Shown here: in pieces, positions 49,962 to 62,530 of the stretch
Position numbering within the stretch: the stretch's first letter is position 1
How the letters are laid out: every line of letters starts with the position of its first letter
NCBI GenBank assembly: GCA_029783825.1
Contig: JAREIK010002635.1
Span: 745,417-809,416 of the forward strand
Length of the DNA: 64,000 bases
Direction of reading: 5' to 3'
Source: Sapria himalayana
Lineage: Eukaryota > Streptophyta > Magnoliopsida > Malpighiales > Rafflesiaceae
Position numbers and translations under genes: made by a program
Notes under the pieces: generated by a model
The model's input: only the letters and a program-made list of their open reading frames with translations
Databases searched by the model: none
What the model was told of the DNA's origin: nothing

Positions 49962-50426
49962 ATGAGATGTCAAATGGGTTTGGCCGAGCCAATCTAGCCC
50001 ATTTTTTTAGGCCCACCGAGTTGGCATGTCGTGCCAGGCACGGCACGTTTCTTTGAAGGCAAGCCCGACACAGGCCAGCAGCCCAAAAACCTCCTAGGTT
50101 CGAGTCAGTCTAATTTTTAAAATTTTAGGATTTCAGTACCACGCCACTGTCGCCCATCAGGCATCGCCGTGTCGTTCCCTAGTCAGACATCGCTCGGTGC
50201 ATGGTCACCCATGTCATGCACACGTATCAAGCACTCGTGTCGTGCCTGGCAAGGCACGCGGGCCAAAAACTCTCGGCACGGCACGGCATGACTCATGCCA
50301 AGGGTGCACCCGGCACAAGCCCGGGCCCAAGCACACTACAATAGCGTGTCGTGCCGGGCCAAGCACACCTGAAACGGGTCAGGTTTTGGATCAGGCCAAG
50401 GCTACCCAGCCCTTTTGATACCTCTA
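49962..50426. mobile_element. 465-bp non-autonomous hAT
   Basis: Left end atgagatgtcaaatgggtt, right end cttttgatacctcta. Flanks tttgtgac (49954-49961) and tttgtggc (50427-50434) match at 7 of 8. GC-rich with gtcgtgcc and ggcacg words. Inserted in the hATC part of the old transposase. Confidence 0.8.
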
Positions 50427-51058
50427 TTTGTGGCTACTAATATTATTTTAGATACAAAATCCAAATTGATAATATAAACAGATGTATGCCAAATATGTAG
50501 ATACAAAATCTAAATTACGACCAAATATTATAGACATTTGCATGATTTGACTAAGAAAATTCAAAGTTGAATATCCAGAATAAAGTAAAAGATAATTCAT
50601 AAGACATCAAAAATATTAAGGCCACCAATAGTGTTATCTTCAAAATCATACATGATCTACATGATCAAATATCATAACGCTACCTTCAGAATCATAAAAA
50701 AATTATTTCTAATCAGCTTATATTATGTATCATATTTCAAATTATATTTTTTTATAAAATATTGAGTTGAGCTGAATGTAAAATATTTATTTTAGTTATT
50801 TATTTAATTTTTACTCATTTAAATTTGTAATACAATGCACTTTTAATTATATTATTTTAATATGTAATATTTTAAATATATAAAAAATTAAAATTTTATA
50901 AAATTTTAATTAGGCATTCTGCATTCGGGCTAACCATAACCAATACAACCTAGCATCAGAGATTTCAAGTAGGCCCGAGTAGCCTAGGCCCAGCACCCTC
51001 TGACCCAGCACGATACAATCCAAAACTATGTCTGAGCTCTTGTCGGGCCAGCTTTAGA

Positions 51059-51631
51059 TATAGGTGTCAAAAGGGTCAGGCGGTCCAGGCCCAGACAGAA
51101 GCCTAGCATGGTTCAGATGAACCTAGCACAGCATAGCATGCTACAGTATCGCGCCCAGGCCCATGCCGAGCAGACCCCCGGCACGAACCATGTTATGTCG
51201 TGCCAAGGGGTTTCAGACCAGGTGTCAACCCAATCACGGCACAGACGCCTAGCACGTGGACAAAACCCGGATGCGTAGCACAAGAGCACAGCACGATAAC
51301 TTGTACCGAATGATGCCCAACGAAAGAGGGCATGGTGATGCCCGATAGGGGTAGGACGTGGCAACGCCCGATGGGCAAAGGAATGGCATGCCCAACGAAA
51401 GAAGGCAGCATGACAACGCACCGCCCGAAACCCTAATTTTTTTAAATACCTAACCCAAACTTATCTGCCTGACCCAGCCCAAACCGGCCCAAACCCGGGC
51501 GAATTCCGATCCACGGGCTGTGTCGGGCCTGCCTTCCAAAAAATCATGTGGTGCCAAGGACGACATGCCAGCCCAATTGGGCACAAAAAAATGGATCGGG
51601 TCAGGCCTTCCCAGCCCTTTTGACACCTCCA
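51059..51631. mobile_element. 573-bp non-autonomous hAT nested in another hAT
   Basis: Left end tataggtgtcaaaagggtc, right end cttttgacacctcca. Flanks gctttaga (51051-51058) and gcttgagg (51632-51639) match at 6 of 8. Contains repeated tgcccgatgggcaaagg/tgcccaacgaaag words at 51312-51425. Confidence 0.7.
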
Positions 51632-52429
51632 GCTTGAGGTATAGTTCATATCGTGCTAGGCTAGGGGGTGTAAGGCATCATACCAAGCCAAGCACGACCT
51701 GGATGTCTGGCCCGAAGGCACGGTCCAGTGGCACGACCCGACTCCATGCCCTAGAACTCGGGCTAGGTATCAAGTTTCGAGCATCGAGCTCCCGTGATGC
51801 ATAACCCACCGGTCATCATGCACGACTCGACTTGGCTCATGCCTTGGGGTCAGGCCCAACCCTCGCTCGATTCCAGATACTTCTAGAACATCAAACCAAA
51901 CCAACCCAATAGTCAAAAAAAATTATACTGAGATGCATCTAGCCATTGGATGCACCCATTATAACAGAAAATCGAATAGTTATCGGGTTTCTTCCGTAAA
52001 AAATTCATTAAAAATTTAAAAAAATCAAAAAAATGATTTTTTTTAATCTTTATATTAGTTATATATATCTCTCCCTCATTTCTCAATTTCACACCTCACA
52101 TTCTCTCTCTTTCTCTTTGATCTTAATTCTTAAATATCTAAAGTCTAACTCAAAGTCGGTCCTCCCTCAATTTCATTCGAGCATTCGACCTTTGGGACTC
52201 AGGTGCAGACTGTGTTGTGAACATCAAATTCAAATATCAAACATCAACTTCAGCAATTGAGAATTAATATTCCATAAACGGCCAAATGCCAACATAGATA
52301 ATATTTTTAAAATTTTATTTAGTTTTTTTATTTTAATTTTTAATAATAATTTAATAACAAATATTATTTAATTTAAAAAATAGAATTAAAAACTAATAAA
52401 AATTTAAAATGATAAATAATAAATTTAAT

Positions 52430-52834
52430 AATGAGAACGAGATTAATATTAAAATAAACATAGATAATTTTAATATTAATAACGAAAACCATACTAAAAG
52501 ATCTGAGTTCAGGGCCACCAAAACTTTGTTTTTTCTTATGATTTCGGCCTAAATATCTAAAAAATAAAAAACTAGAAAAAAAATTATAATTTAGACTTAC
52601 TTTAACATTATACAAAATAAAAACATTAGAAATATCAATAAAGAATCAAAATAATATAAATATTACAAGAAAATATTAACTTGTAAGAGTGCATGTAAGA
52701 TTAGGCACCTAAAAATACATGCAGAATAATACAAAAAAAATATGGTGTATTAGATCATATGAAAACCTAACTGAGCAGCGAGTTATTTGAGGTCGGATCT
52801 AGTTCAACCTCTATGTTGACCCCTCTCATTTACC
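52430..52834 (+). pseudogene. hAT transposase N-terminal remnant
   Basis: Aligns with 34520-34880: tttcggcctaaatatctaaa, then taaaaaactag, then acttgtaagagtgcatgtaag, attaggcacctaaaa and ttagatcatatgaaaaccta. TAA stands at the codon-41 position. Confidence 0.7.
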
Positions 52835-53639
52835 TAGAGGTGTCAAACGGGTCAGGTAGCTTGGGCCCAGCCCAATGAAAGGCCTGACTCGGTCATGTCT
52901 GGCCCGACACGACATGGTCCAAACCCGTGCCCATGCAGGGCCGGCTCACGTCATGGGTCATGTCGTGACATGCCTAAGTCTATTGGGTCACGTGTTGGGC
53001 TAGGCACAGCCCAGTAGCATGGCCAAAGGACACACTATTTCGACATGACAAGAACCATGCCCTGCCCCCCACTCAGCCCCCCACCCTGACACCCGGCACC
53101 CCGATGCCCAACCATGAGCCCAGCAAATCCAAATTTTCACAAGTCTCATAACCCAACATGACCCATCGGACTTTTTCCTCAATGCTAGCCTAAGGCCAAT
53201 GGTTCCAGAAGCCAAAGCTTCTAAAATCTATGACTATTTGGATGGGTTCAAAAGTCAAACCGACCCAAATGGTCTAAAAAAAATCAAATCTCGACAGTTG
53301 GATTTCGCCGCCAATGGCTAGGAAGCAGAATCCAACGACCCTAAAGATTCTACTCTAATTCTTTTTTAAAAAAATTCAAAAAAACCAAAAAAAAAAATTT
53401 TTGCTTGCTATCAGCCTTCAGCTTTCGAGACTCATGTGTGAATTATGATGCGTATGTGGTACGGACATCAAAAAATCAAAGTTATTTTATGCATTATGAT
53501 TTACATGTATTTTTTTATTATTTAGTTGTTAAGTTTTATTTTAAAAAATTTGTTTTATTATTTTTAATTAATATATTAATTTAAAAACATTATATACAAT
53601 ACAATTAAATAAAAAATAAAAAATAAAAAAATAAATATT

Positions 53640-53985
53640 AATTTTAATTACGAAAATAAAATTAATTATAATATAGATAACAGAAAACCTATAAAAAGAT
53701 CTGAGGCCACGAAAACTTGGGTTTCTCCGATCACCTCGACCCAAACATCTAAAAAATAAAAATTTAGTAAAATATCAATAATTTAGATTTACTTTAATAT
53801 AATACGATAAAAAAATTAGGGATACTGAAAAAGAATCGATACCATTCAGATATTATAGAAAAATTTTAAACTGTGAGAGTTCATCTTGGACTAGGCACCT
53901 TGAGAGGAACGTCAAATTATACACCAAAAAACATGAAGCATTAGATCCTAGGCAGACCCAACTCATCAATGAATTCTTTTAGGTT
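53640..53985 (+). pseudogene. hAT transposase N-terminal remnant
   Basis: Aligns with 34520-34860: gatcacctcgacccaaacat, ctaaaaaataaaaatt, then tgtgagagttcatcttggac, taggcaccttgagagga and ttagatcctaggcagaccca. Codon 41 is TAA here too. Confidence 0.7.
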
Positions 53986-54065
53986 GAATTCAATTCAGCT
54001 TCAATATTATTAATATTAATAATATTAATATTATTAATATTGAATTCAATTCAGCTTCAATATTA
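53984..54065. repeat. 26-bp direct repeat flanking an AATATT tract
   Basis: ttgaattcaattcagcttca plus atatta occurs identically at 53984-54009 and 54040-54065. The 30 bases between are runs of taatat/aatatt. It looks like a slippage or repair scar at the deletion point of the host hAT. Confidence 0.9.
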
Positions 54066-54209
54066 GGGATACTTTAATATAATACGGGTTGATATTGAGA
54101 TTAAGCCATTGAGATAGTTGAGCTTACTAAATTATTAATATTATGATTGAGATTGACTGTGTTTATAGTTTTTTTTATGTTGTTATGATTTGTAAATTAT
54201 ACTTATGAT

Positions 54210-55104
54210 CAAGAAATCATGGATATGGCTCCCTATAGCCGTGTCCACGTGGACACGTGAACACGATACGAATACGGAACGGATACCTATCCAATATGCC
54301 CTGTGCTGTATCGTTGATCAATCCGTATCCGATACACCACGTGGCGTATCAGACGAATGTGTCGGCTGCCATATCCATGCCGACAACGTGGCCGACGTCC
54401 GACGACGTCAAGTAGCCGATGTCACCCATGACGCCAAATGGACGATTCTGTGGGGGGAGCAAATGGTGGACACGATTCTATGGAGGGAGCAGTGGGCGGG
54501 CGCGATTCTTGTGGAGGGAGCAGTGGGCGGGCGTGATTCTGTGGAGGGAGCAATGGGCGGGCACGATTCTGTGGAGGGAGCAGTGGGTGGGCGCGATTCT
54601 GTGGAGGGAGCAGTGTGCGGGCGTGATTTTGTGGAGGGAGCAGTGGGCGGGCACAATCAATGGGGAGGCATGGGACGAGCACGATGTGCAGTGAGGCACG
54701 GGGCGGGAGCAATTCTGATGCAGGGCGCGATTGGGGACATGATTTTTATAAAATAAAATAAATATTTTTATTTTATAAAATAAAAAAATATTTTTATATA
54801 ATATAAGATAATTATAAAATAATTTTTTATAAAATAAGATAATTATAAATATTATCTTATAAAATAAAATATTTTAATTTTATAAAATAAAAAAAATCTA
54901 TTTATTTAATAAAATAAAATATTTTATTTTATTTTATTTTATAAAAAACCTAATATTTATAAAAAAATATATATTTTTTATTATTTTTTTTATTTTTTTT
55001 ATCATATCATATCTTAGCCTTATCTGTATCCTAGTCTTTTAGAATTTGCCGTGTCTCCGTATCATGTCATGTCATATCCATGTGTCCGTATCCATACTTC
55101 TTAG
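54210..55104 (-). mobile_element. Second hAT-like family, copy C, inverted, with perfect TSD
   Basis: Left end caagaaatcatggata, right end tatccatacttcttag, inverted with mismatches. Identical 8-bp flanks cttatgat (54202-54209 and 55105-55112). The order of blocks is reversed relative to A and B: gtgtcc block, minisatellite, then ttttatttta block. This copy fixes the TSD length at 8 bp, which points to the hAT superfamily. Confidence 0.9.
54435..54720. repeat. 30-bp GC-rich minisatellite in copy C
   Basis: About eight units of gattctgtggagggagcagt plus gggcgggcgc with single-base variants. It is the reverse complement of the unit in copies A and B. Open frames on both strands (54205-54756 and opposite) result from a period divisible by three. 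Confidence 0.92.
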
Positions 55105-55476
55105 CTTATGATTTTATGTTATTTTATTTATTTTTTGATTGAATGATAAATAAATAATTGATATATTTTTTTGATATTTTTTGTGATTTATGTGAATTTA
55201 ATAAATAATATAATGTAATGTCACACTCAACTCATGAAATTTAAAAAAAAAATTAAATAATTAATCCAGGATTCCAATACCAAGACGGTGAGTCAAGTTA
55301 CAAGTGCAACTGTGCGAGTCGGTCTCGAACTTGAACTCAAAGTCCTAACCTCCTAGGACCTAGCATAGCTAGGTCCTAGTCTAAGGCACTGGACCTAGCA
55401 TGCACAATATAGTAGCGTGACTGGGCCACAAAAATTCAAGTCATGCCAACATAGCATGACCCATTTGATACGTCTA

Positions 55477-56749
55477 AAAAATAATAAAAATTCAAGTTGA
55501 ACAGTATCATAGTCAATAATGTTCAAGCATGTTATTAGCAAAAATAATATTTTCAAAACTAGAAAATAATATAGAGAATATAATATGATTATCAGTGATT
55601 TGAATATTTGTTTATGTGTTGATAATTAAAGAGTCTAGAGTGAGAATACAAATAAAATAACTAGTGATACTTAAAAAAATGGAATAATCTATTATTATCT
55701 TAGAGAAAAATGTTGTATACTCCTCTCTAGTAAGTATCATGGTAGATAGATACTATGAGGATTCATGAATGACTTTGCCAATCAGCCTACACTTCTCACA
55801 GATGCATAATACTTTTGGTCTCTTTGAAAATAATATCCAATAATTATTTCGAGTGCAATTCATCTTTTGATAATGTATATCTCGGACTGAAACTCTCCTC
55901 TATCTACCACTATTGTGATAATCCATACAATGTCAAAATTATAGTTCTTCAAAAAATATAAAAATTATTTGCACTCAATTCCTTCCTCCCCTTTTTTACA
56001 CAACTAGAGAAAAAATAATTAGAATTTCTACTCAAATTTATTACCTACTATCATTGCAGGCCTTTAGAGTTTGTTGATAAAAGCCCACCACAACACTAAA
56101 CACCTCCACAACATGTTGCATGCCTCCACTACACGATGCACACCTTCACCACGAGTAGTGCTCCTCCACCACACACTTGTTGTGCACTATGTGTGCCACC
56201 TACCCTTATGCTCATGTTTGCTGAAGCATTATTTTTGTTACAAATTAGTCTAGCATTTATTTGTTACACATTTATGGCTCAAATATAATGTTAACAATTA
56301 AATGCAAAAAAAAAAAAAATACCCACTATGAAATATAGCATACACAATGCCTTTGTGTAATGAGAAAAAAATGATTTGGATAATTCACAAATTAGATACT
56401 CTTATCAAACAACATAAAAAGTAAAAAATAAATAAAATCACAACAAACACACTAAAAGTTAAGTGAATAAGTATAGAATTTTATTCAAATTGATACAAAT
56501 GTGATCAAATGTGTGTAGAGAAAAAAAAAGTGGAGCATTCTTATGTGATGAACACTACATGTATCAAGCTACATGGTTGGCATAGAAAATAAATAAAAAA
56601 AATTTTGATATGTATAATGATCTCAATACTCTCTACAAACTTATGCATAGATATTTTGTATTTTCAACTTAAATAAGAAATATTAAGAAAAAAATGTATC
56701 AAAGTCTTAATAAAAATACATGTCGATATATATTTAACGAGCACAATGT
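55477..56749. other. AT-rich spacer, no gene
   Basis: Repeated ccaccacaac/ctccaccaca words occur at 56080-56175. Nothing could be assigned. Confidence 0.35.
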
Positions 56750-58152
56750 TGGAGGTGTCAAGTTATCTTAGGCATTTTCTAGTAAAATGCTAGTCAATTT
56801 TGTAACTTATGTTTGCGAAAAACCATGCTATAAATAATGTCTCATAGTTTGATCATGACAACAATCTCTAGTAATCAATTTCGTCATGTCTTCGCCCACA
56901 AACTCATTATGATAAATAAAATAGATCAATGAACATAAAGTTATTCCTACTTCAAAGATTTCACTGTTAAATTGAGTTTGTCTGAAATTTAATATATCAT
57001 ATTTTTTAGTAGATTGATCAGCATATCTCTTAATGTGATCAGTGTCACTAGTACTGTTGTATGTATATATTTTTTATAATATATACATTATACCAAATCA
57101 TTTTTCGACACTTATTATTTTTATTTTTAATTATATTAAAATATGTCCAAATTACTGAAATTCATATATTTTTAAATTTTTTTAGGTCAGTTAGTCGATA
57201 CCATAGAAGGAAACCTAATTTTGACCTAGAACTTTTTGGTTGAATTATTATTATTAACTATCTCTATGTCTAATTAATTTTTATTATATTTATTAATTAT
57301 TATTTCTTAATGTGTGAGTGTAAGACTAGGCTAGAATAGAATGAGAATTATTTTTTAATATTTTACTTAATTTTATGTATTTATTAATCTAAGATTAACA
57401 ATGTATATCTTAATTTTCTATGCACAAGAAACATTTCGAATGTTGCACCGTGTATTCTAGTGCTTGAAAATCATTGTTTGTCATGATAATCAATATATTA
57501 GCAATATTTTGACCCACATAATTAAAATTACAAATAATGTAAAAAATTATAAAAAATATGGCATAATATTAATTTGAGAGCATTGCAAGAAAATAAGTAA
57601 ATAATGTATATATTAACTAAAAAAACAAATACATGAATTAGATATTTATAAAAAATTGATTAAAAAATATTTATTTTTTATTTTTTTTAATGTTAAATAG
57701 GATAGATTTCTAAAAGCAATCGAATTTTTACCTAAAAATTATTAGAAGCAGTTCAACGACTCAAAATAAACTAAATTTTAATTAATTTTTTTATAATATT
57801 TTTCAACATGACAGTGACAAGTGTTGTCCTATCACTGTCAGTGTCATGCCTGAGGGGGGCTCAAATGGCTAAAAAATAGCTTACTGACAAAGCAAGCAAT
57901 TTTTTTCACATGACTGATTTTTTTAAAAATCGGTAATGTTATGTGTTGTTCTGATGTGTTGAGCACACAAACCATGCTTGGCATGGCATGAGACACACTG
58001 GGTGCCAGCCTAGCAAGGAACGAGCCATGCCAAAGGCCCGTACGACCACGATTTAGAAATGGTCATGAATCATGCCATGCATGCCTTGGCATAGCTAATT
58101 CGAGTATTGCCTCGTGTTGTGCCTAGGATACCTGGCTCACATGCTACCTCTA
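56750..58152 (-). mobile_element. Internally deleted hAT, minus strand
   Basis: Left end tggaggtgtcaagttatc, right end gctacctcta. The minus strand of 57640-56900 parallels the same part of the old hAT at 15640-15050: actaattcttcatcgata versus accaaatcatttttcgaca, and gtatatatccttttataatat versus gtatatattttttataatat. The C-terminal half is missing. Flanks do not match. Confidence 0.6.
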
Positions 58153-58345
58153 CTTCTAAGTAGCCCCTCTAAGAAACCAAATGTCTGCGGATGGTCTATA
58201 GTTTGGGCGGCCTACGCTTTGGCTAGCATTCACCCTTTTTGTGTGCACCAACTCCAAGCCCACCTTTTTTTGGCATACTAGGTAGCCCTCTTCTAAGTAG
58301 CTCCTTCCCAAGTAGCCCTTTGTTTCCCATTTATGAACAATCTCG

Positions 58346-58480
58346 CTCTAATAACAAAATGATAAGTACTTAAGTCCAAGAGCCTAACTCCACACAAAAA
58401 CTAGCTCAAAGATGGAGGTTAGACCCAGACTTAAGTACTCATCTACACCCTTGTGGATATTCAATGTGGATAGAATCATC
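58346..58480 (-). repeat. Possible Copia LTR edge with primer-binding site
   Basis: Plus-strand ctctaataacaaaatga resembles the reverse complement of the usual tRNA-Met primer site (gctctgataccat), and is followed by a TG-bounded stretch, tgataagtacttaagtccaa. This is the expected order at the 5' LTR of a minus-strand element. The other LTR edge was not found. Confidence 0.35.
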
Positions 58481-58489
58481 GTCATTGTA

Positions 58490-61400
58490 GATGATCAAAT
58501 AAGCTAATGATGCATCTTTGTTCATACAAGGAACAATAATGTACTTGGAATATGATCAGTAAGAATAAAAAAAAGTATTTTAATAATTAAATATGCAAAA
58601 TATCATTGAATAACATCTTTATCTGATAATTTCTTCTATTTATATCTAGCCTAATATAGTCTATAAAATCTAATGTATTATCTTTAAGAGCTCAACATAA
58701 AAGTTGAAATATGTCTCATCCTAATCAATTAATATATATAGCTCATCAATTTTATATAATTATTAAAAGTTGAAATATATAAAATAAAATAAATATTCAA
58801 TAAATAAATAATACATCAAATATACTTATATTATGTACAAAAGTGATTTGAGCATCCCATAGATTAAGTACACCCATCAAAAATATAAAAGAAAAAAAAT
58901 GCTTAATAAAACTACAACATGCCCCATCAAGCTGGTACTTACATGTCTATAACATTCAATTTTAAGAAAAAACAAGTTAAGATCTCTTCATAACATTCAT
59001 AAAAATATAATTTTGATGCATAAATGTACGTTGTAATAATTATCTCATCATAAATATTTTCAATAAAAAAAGAAACAATCTTAAGTATTTCGTTTGCTAG
59101 TGAAACACTAAATTAGAAGACATATGTCTCGCAATCTAATTATCACAATAAGGATAATGGATGAAGAAACTATACATTTGATCTCCTAATCCAAAATATT
59201 TCACAGGTAATTGTCAGTATTGTTCTAAATAATGTTACAATACTAAAATTTTAAAATAATCACTCTCACTTTCCAAGAGAAAATGTTGCCTCCAAGAAAA
59301 ATGAAAAACCTTATCATAAAATTTTTCTCTATGCATATTGCAAGGATCAATGAGCCCTTAAAGAGATCTCACTGTCCTATAGACTTCATCGCATTCCTCA
59401 ATATGTGAAAAGTTATCAAGATGAATCTACCAAAAAATATATATGAAATAATTAACTATATTGACTATATATATTATATCTGACATGATTATAATTATAC
59501 AGTTAATATTTTCTATGATTCTCCTATAAGTAACAGAATCAACTAAAAAAGTCACATCAAAAATAAAAACAATACATGAATTAATATAAGTCTCTACTTA
59601 AGTACAAATCAAAAGACTAACCTCTACAAGAATATTAAATACATATTCATTGTAGACTAACCCCTGCAATAAAAGTCTCTCATGGTCCTTAATCTAAAAT
59701 TGTATTTGAATTTTGAAGCAACTCCTTGATTTGAGTGATTTTCAACTCGTCAACTCTCATAATTAGAATATTATTCACATAGATAATTAATAAAATTATC
59801 ATGCCATTAGCACTTCTCTAAAAGAATAAAAAAAATTAGTATTATACTTGTATAACCCAAATGAGATGATTGTATGTGAAAATCTCACAAATCAGATAAT
59901 TGATGACTACTTCAAACCCTTCAATATATTTTGCAATTAACAAACTAATCTTGACTATACTACTGGAAACATCAGTGTCTACTTTATATATACCTTCTCC
60001 TCAAGGTCACCATAAAAAAATATATTCTTCAATTTTAACTAATGTATCCTCTAATTATGAGATATTACAAAAATGAGAATTAATATAGCGGTAATCTTGA
60101 TCATTGAAAAATAAGTATCATGATAGTTCATACCAAACATCTAAATATATCTTCTTGCTATAAATTTTATTCTTAAGATGATTTATCTCTCCATCTGAAC
60201 ATATTTTCAAAGTAAATATCTACTTACAACCTATACTAGCGATATATCTGCTTGCTATAATACTAATTCTCATGTTTCATTAGTAATAGAAGACATGCAT
60301 CTATTTCATTATGCCTTGACACCATCCTAAATGAAATAATATTTCAGAAAGTGATTTCAATATAATAATATCTCAAAAAAATAATAAAATAAATAAATAA
60401 AGAGTATAATAAAATTTGTGAAATAAAATATAAAGTACAATCCTCATATCTCTTCCAATGAATAATCTAAAAATCAAGATCATAGAGACTATTATTGGAT
60501 CAACTGGCTCCTCAATAAACTCATCTCTAGTTTAAGAAGACTGGGCATGCACATGTCTATCTCTCATGATATAGCATCTAAATATTAGGTGAAAGTCTCT
60601 TAGTTATCAACTCAATATAAGTCAATGAAGACTCATGTTAATATAAACTCTTGTATTAGTGTAGACTCATGTACTTATATGTCATTTAGATCTAAATGAA
60701 ATTCTCTTAAAGGAAAACCTTATACTATCCAAAATCCATATGATCTAAATGTTTTGTATGAAGTATGATCCATAAGAGTAACATCATATTAAGTATCAAC
60801 ATGCTCAAATATAGCCGATACGTGACTCTCTACTAATTAGTTATCCATGCAAAACTATATGCAAGGAAGGAAAGACAATAAATTCAAATATAACAGATGA
60901 ATTTACAATCTTTCTAAGCTCAAAAAATAAATTATTATCAAATAAAATAATATTCATACTCGTTAAAATTTTATCAGTCTCTGATGAAGAAATATTTATA
61001 TTCTCTTTGAATACTATAGTATTCAAGAAAAGTACATCTCAATGTCTTAGATATCAACTTATCTCATGGATTAATACTAAAGAGCAATAAATGACTACTT
61101 TATATATAACTTATTTTAATAATCTGTTTGTATAACAAAATATTTCTATTTTAATATTTTCATGTAAATACAGAAAAGAATATATTAAGATGTCGAGGAT
61201 GCAACAGTAGCACAATAACGGAGGTCCCGCTGTCCGATCAGCATACTGAAATTTTTGGAGTAGAGCCTGAACCATCCCATAATCCGATCCGCTCCAGCTA
61301 ATTGAACCAATAGTTTTTATTATAAAAATTTTGTATTATTTTATTTTTGAGTTGTTGTTTTTCAAATCTAGAACTATTCATTATTTTCTCTCTTGCTCTG

Positions 61401-62530
61401 CACAATTTATCGTGACTGTCTCTACGCTGCACATAAAGTAAGATATTTTTGGTTTAATCTGTAACGCATAAGTATTTTCTGATTAATGTAGCTAGTCGTA
61501 TTGAACGACTAACGAACCACGTTATTTCTGGTTTTCTATTTTCTCGTTTTTTTTATTCTGCCGTGTTGGATTGTAGATTGGATATATATATTATTCTGTT
61601 GTGTTATTATTTTGTTATCTTCTGTATCTTAAAATCATAACTGTGAGAGCGTAATTGCCCAACAATGACAAAATAAATATATCTAAAAATTTTGAGAGAA
61701 AAGTTAACTGAACTCTCTTCAAGATGTAGAATCTAAAAAAATATACACTAAAAAATAACATAAGAGTATTTGAATTTTTATTCTTCCTTTTAGCCAACCT
61801 ATTATGTTGGAGTCTGTTGATGCAAGAAGTCTAGTATATAATCTTATGATTCATATAATAAATTTAAAATTAATCTAACATACATTCTAATGTATTTGTT
61901 ACTTCTTATTTTTTTAATATTTTTATCAAATTGAATTTTTATTATTTTTTAAAAAAATCTACAAATAGAAAGAACTTATGATCTATCATGAAAAAGTCAT
62001 ATTTATATATATATATCTCTCGAGTAGCAATCAAAAAACATGGTAAGATACTTAAATCTCTTTCCAATCATATTTTTACTAGGTCCTCGTATATTTAAAT
62101 ATATGAAATCAAATAAATCTCTACTCAAATCAGATTAACATGTAGGATAAAAAGATCTTATAAGTTTTTCTAGCAGACATATTTCATACACTAAGATTAA
62201 AAACCCTTAGGACTAACATAAAGTATTCTCAACTTGATTAATAATAAGTGACCAAGCTATGAATGCACAAGTAACAAGTCTAAAATACGTAAATATCTAG
62301 AGAGATTTTATTCTTAAAGAAAAAACATATAATCTAGCCTAATCAATCTCAAATAAAGACTTTCTTAAAATCTTCTAATTTTATAGACAAACATCAATAA
62401 AAGAAAAAATAAAATCAAAATTAAATTGTCTAAAAAGATAACTCATTTAAAATAACTAATAGGACACTATCAAATAATTAAAACACAAGTAACAAAAAAA
62501 TAAGTTAAATAATACAATATTCAATAGCTT
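58490..62530 (-). pseudogene. Ty1/Copia gag-pol remnant (integrase, RT, RNase H)
   Basis: Minus strand, right to left. About 62150-61990 reads LFDFIYLNIRGPSKN and GKRFKYLTMFFDCYSRDIYI, the Copia integrase 'l.liH.D.cGPm...s.g..rYfltfiDdySR..wvY'. About 59800-59700 reads LIIYVNNILI then LKITQIKELL, the RT catalytic 'l.vYVDDil..g....i...k..L' with YVDD changed to YVNN. Further left text parallels the RNase H part of the 45.4-kb copy. Interrupted by the LTR-like segment 61191-61664 and cut on the right by the hAT at 62548. Confidence 0.75.
61191..61664 (+). repeat. Probable solo LTR (474 bp)
   Basis: Starts tgtcgaggatgc and ends gtaattgcccaaca, giving TG...CA ends. Base composition is unlike the surrounding Copia remnant, which resumes on both sides. 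It has a TA-rich promoter-like stretch (about 61315-61345) and a gt...ag-like segment (gtaagatatttttgg to ggattgtag). No 5-bp TSD is visible. Orientation is inferred from the CCCAACA end, which in plant Copia elements commonly precedes the primer site. Confidence 0.45.

Larger units (their letters stand above)
47770..50500 (+). pseudogene. Transposase remnant of the interrupted hAT
   Basis: Follows codons from about 140 to the hATC domain. Codon 231 is TAA (48051-48053). A surviving open piece, 48499-48765, contains TLITYIALKYIYNISNMF, equivalent to TPTTCIALRCICNISSMF of the 33.6-kb copy. The sequence tagcatagcatcaaaatc at about 49930-49947 corresponds to the SVASES motif, where the 465-bp hAT has landed. 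Confidence 0.7.
47763..50956 (+). mobile_element. Old hAT, interrupted by three other elements
   Basis: Its transposase text is traceable in order: 47763-48886, then 49684-49961, then from 50427. It is broken by the 5' hAT piece on its left, copy B (48895-49675) and a 465-bp hAT (49962-50426). Across copy B, gatactaggtataatag joins ggctctgagtatgaacatga, matching the uninterrupted gatactaggtatggtgg...gagactgtgagtacggacactga at 36063 onward. The 5' end is missing and the 3' end was not resolved. Confidence 0.7.
50957..52834 (+). mobile_element. hAT 5' half, itself hosting a nested hAT
   Basis: Decayed left end cagagatttcaagtaggccc at 50957. The GC-rich end is interrupted by the 573-bp element 51059-51631 and continues from 51632. 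About 51935-51960 matches the conserved 'ccattggat...' block, and 52040-52130 matches the pyrimidine-rich 5' region. 52430-52834 is transposase N-terminus, cut at 52834 by the next hAT. Confidence 0.65.
52835..55476 (+). mobile_element. Internally deleted hAT, hosting copy C
   Basis: Left end TAGAGGTGTCAAACGGGTC is well preserved. The right end, ATTTGATACGTCTA at 55463-55476, is decayed. Flanks catttacc and aaaaataa do not match, so pairing of the ends is inferred from order. The transposase survives only to about 53985, followed by an odd AT palindromic duplication, copy C and a GC-rich right end (55310-55476). Confidence 0.6.

Noticed and set aside
54435..54720. CRISPR-like array of 30-bp repeats
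   Set aside because: The units are contiguous with no spacers, and the surroundings are plant transposons. It is a minisatellite.
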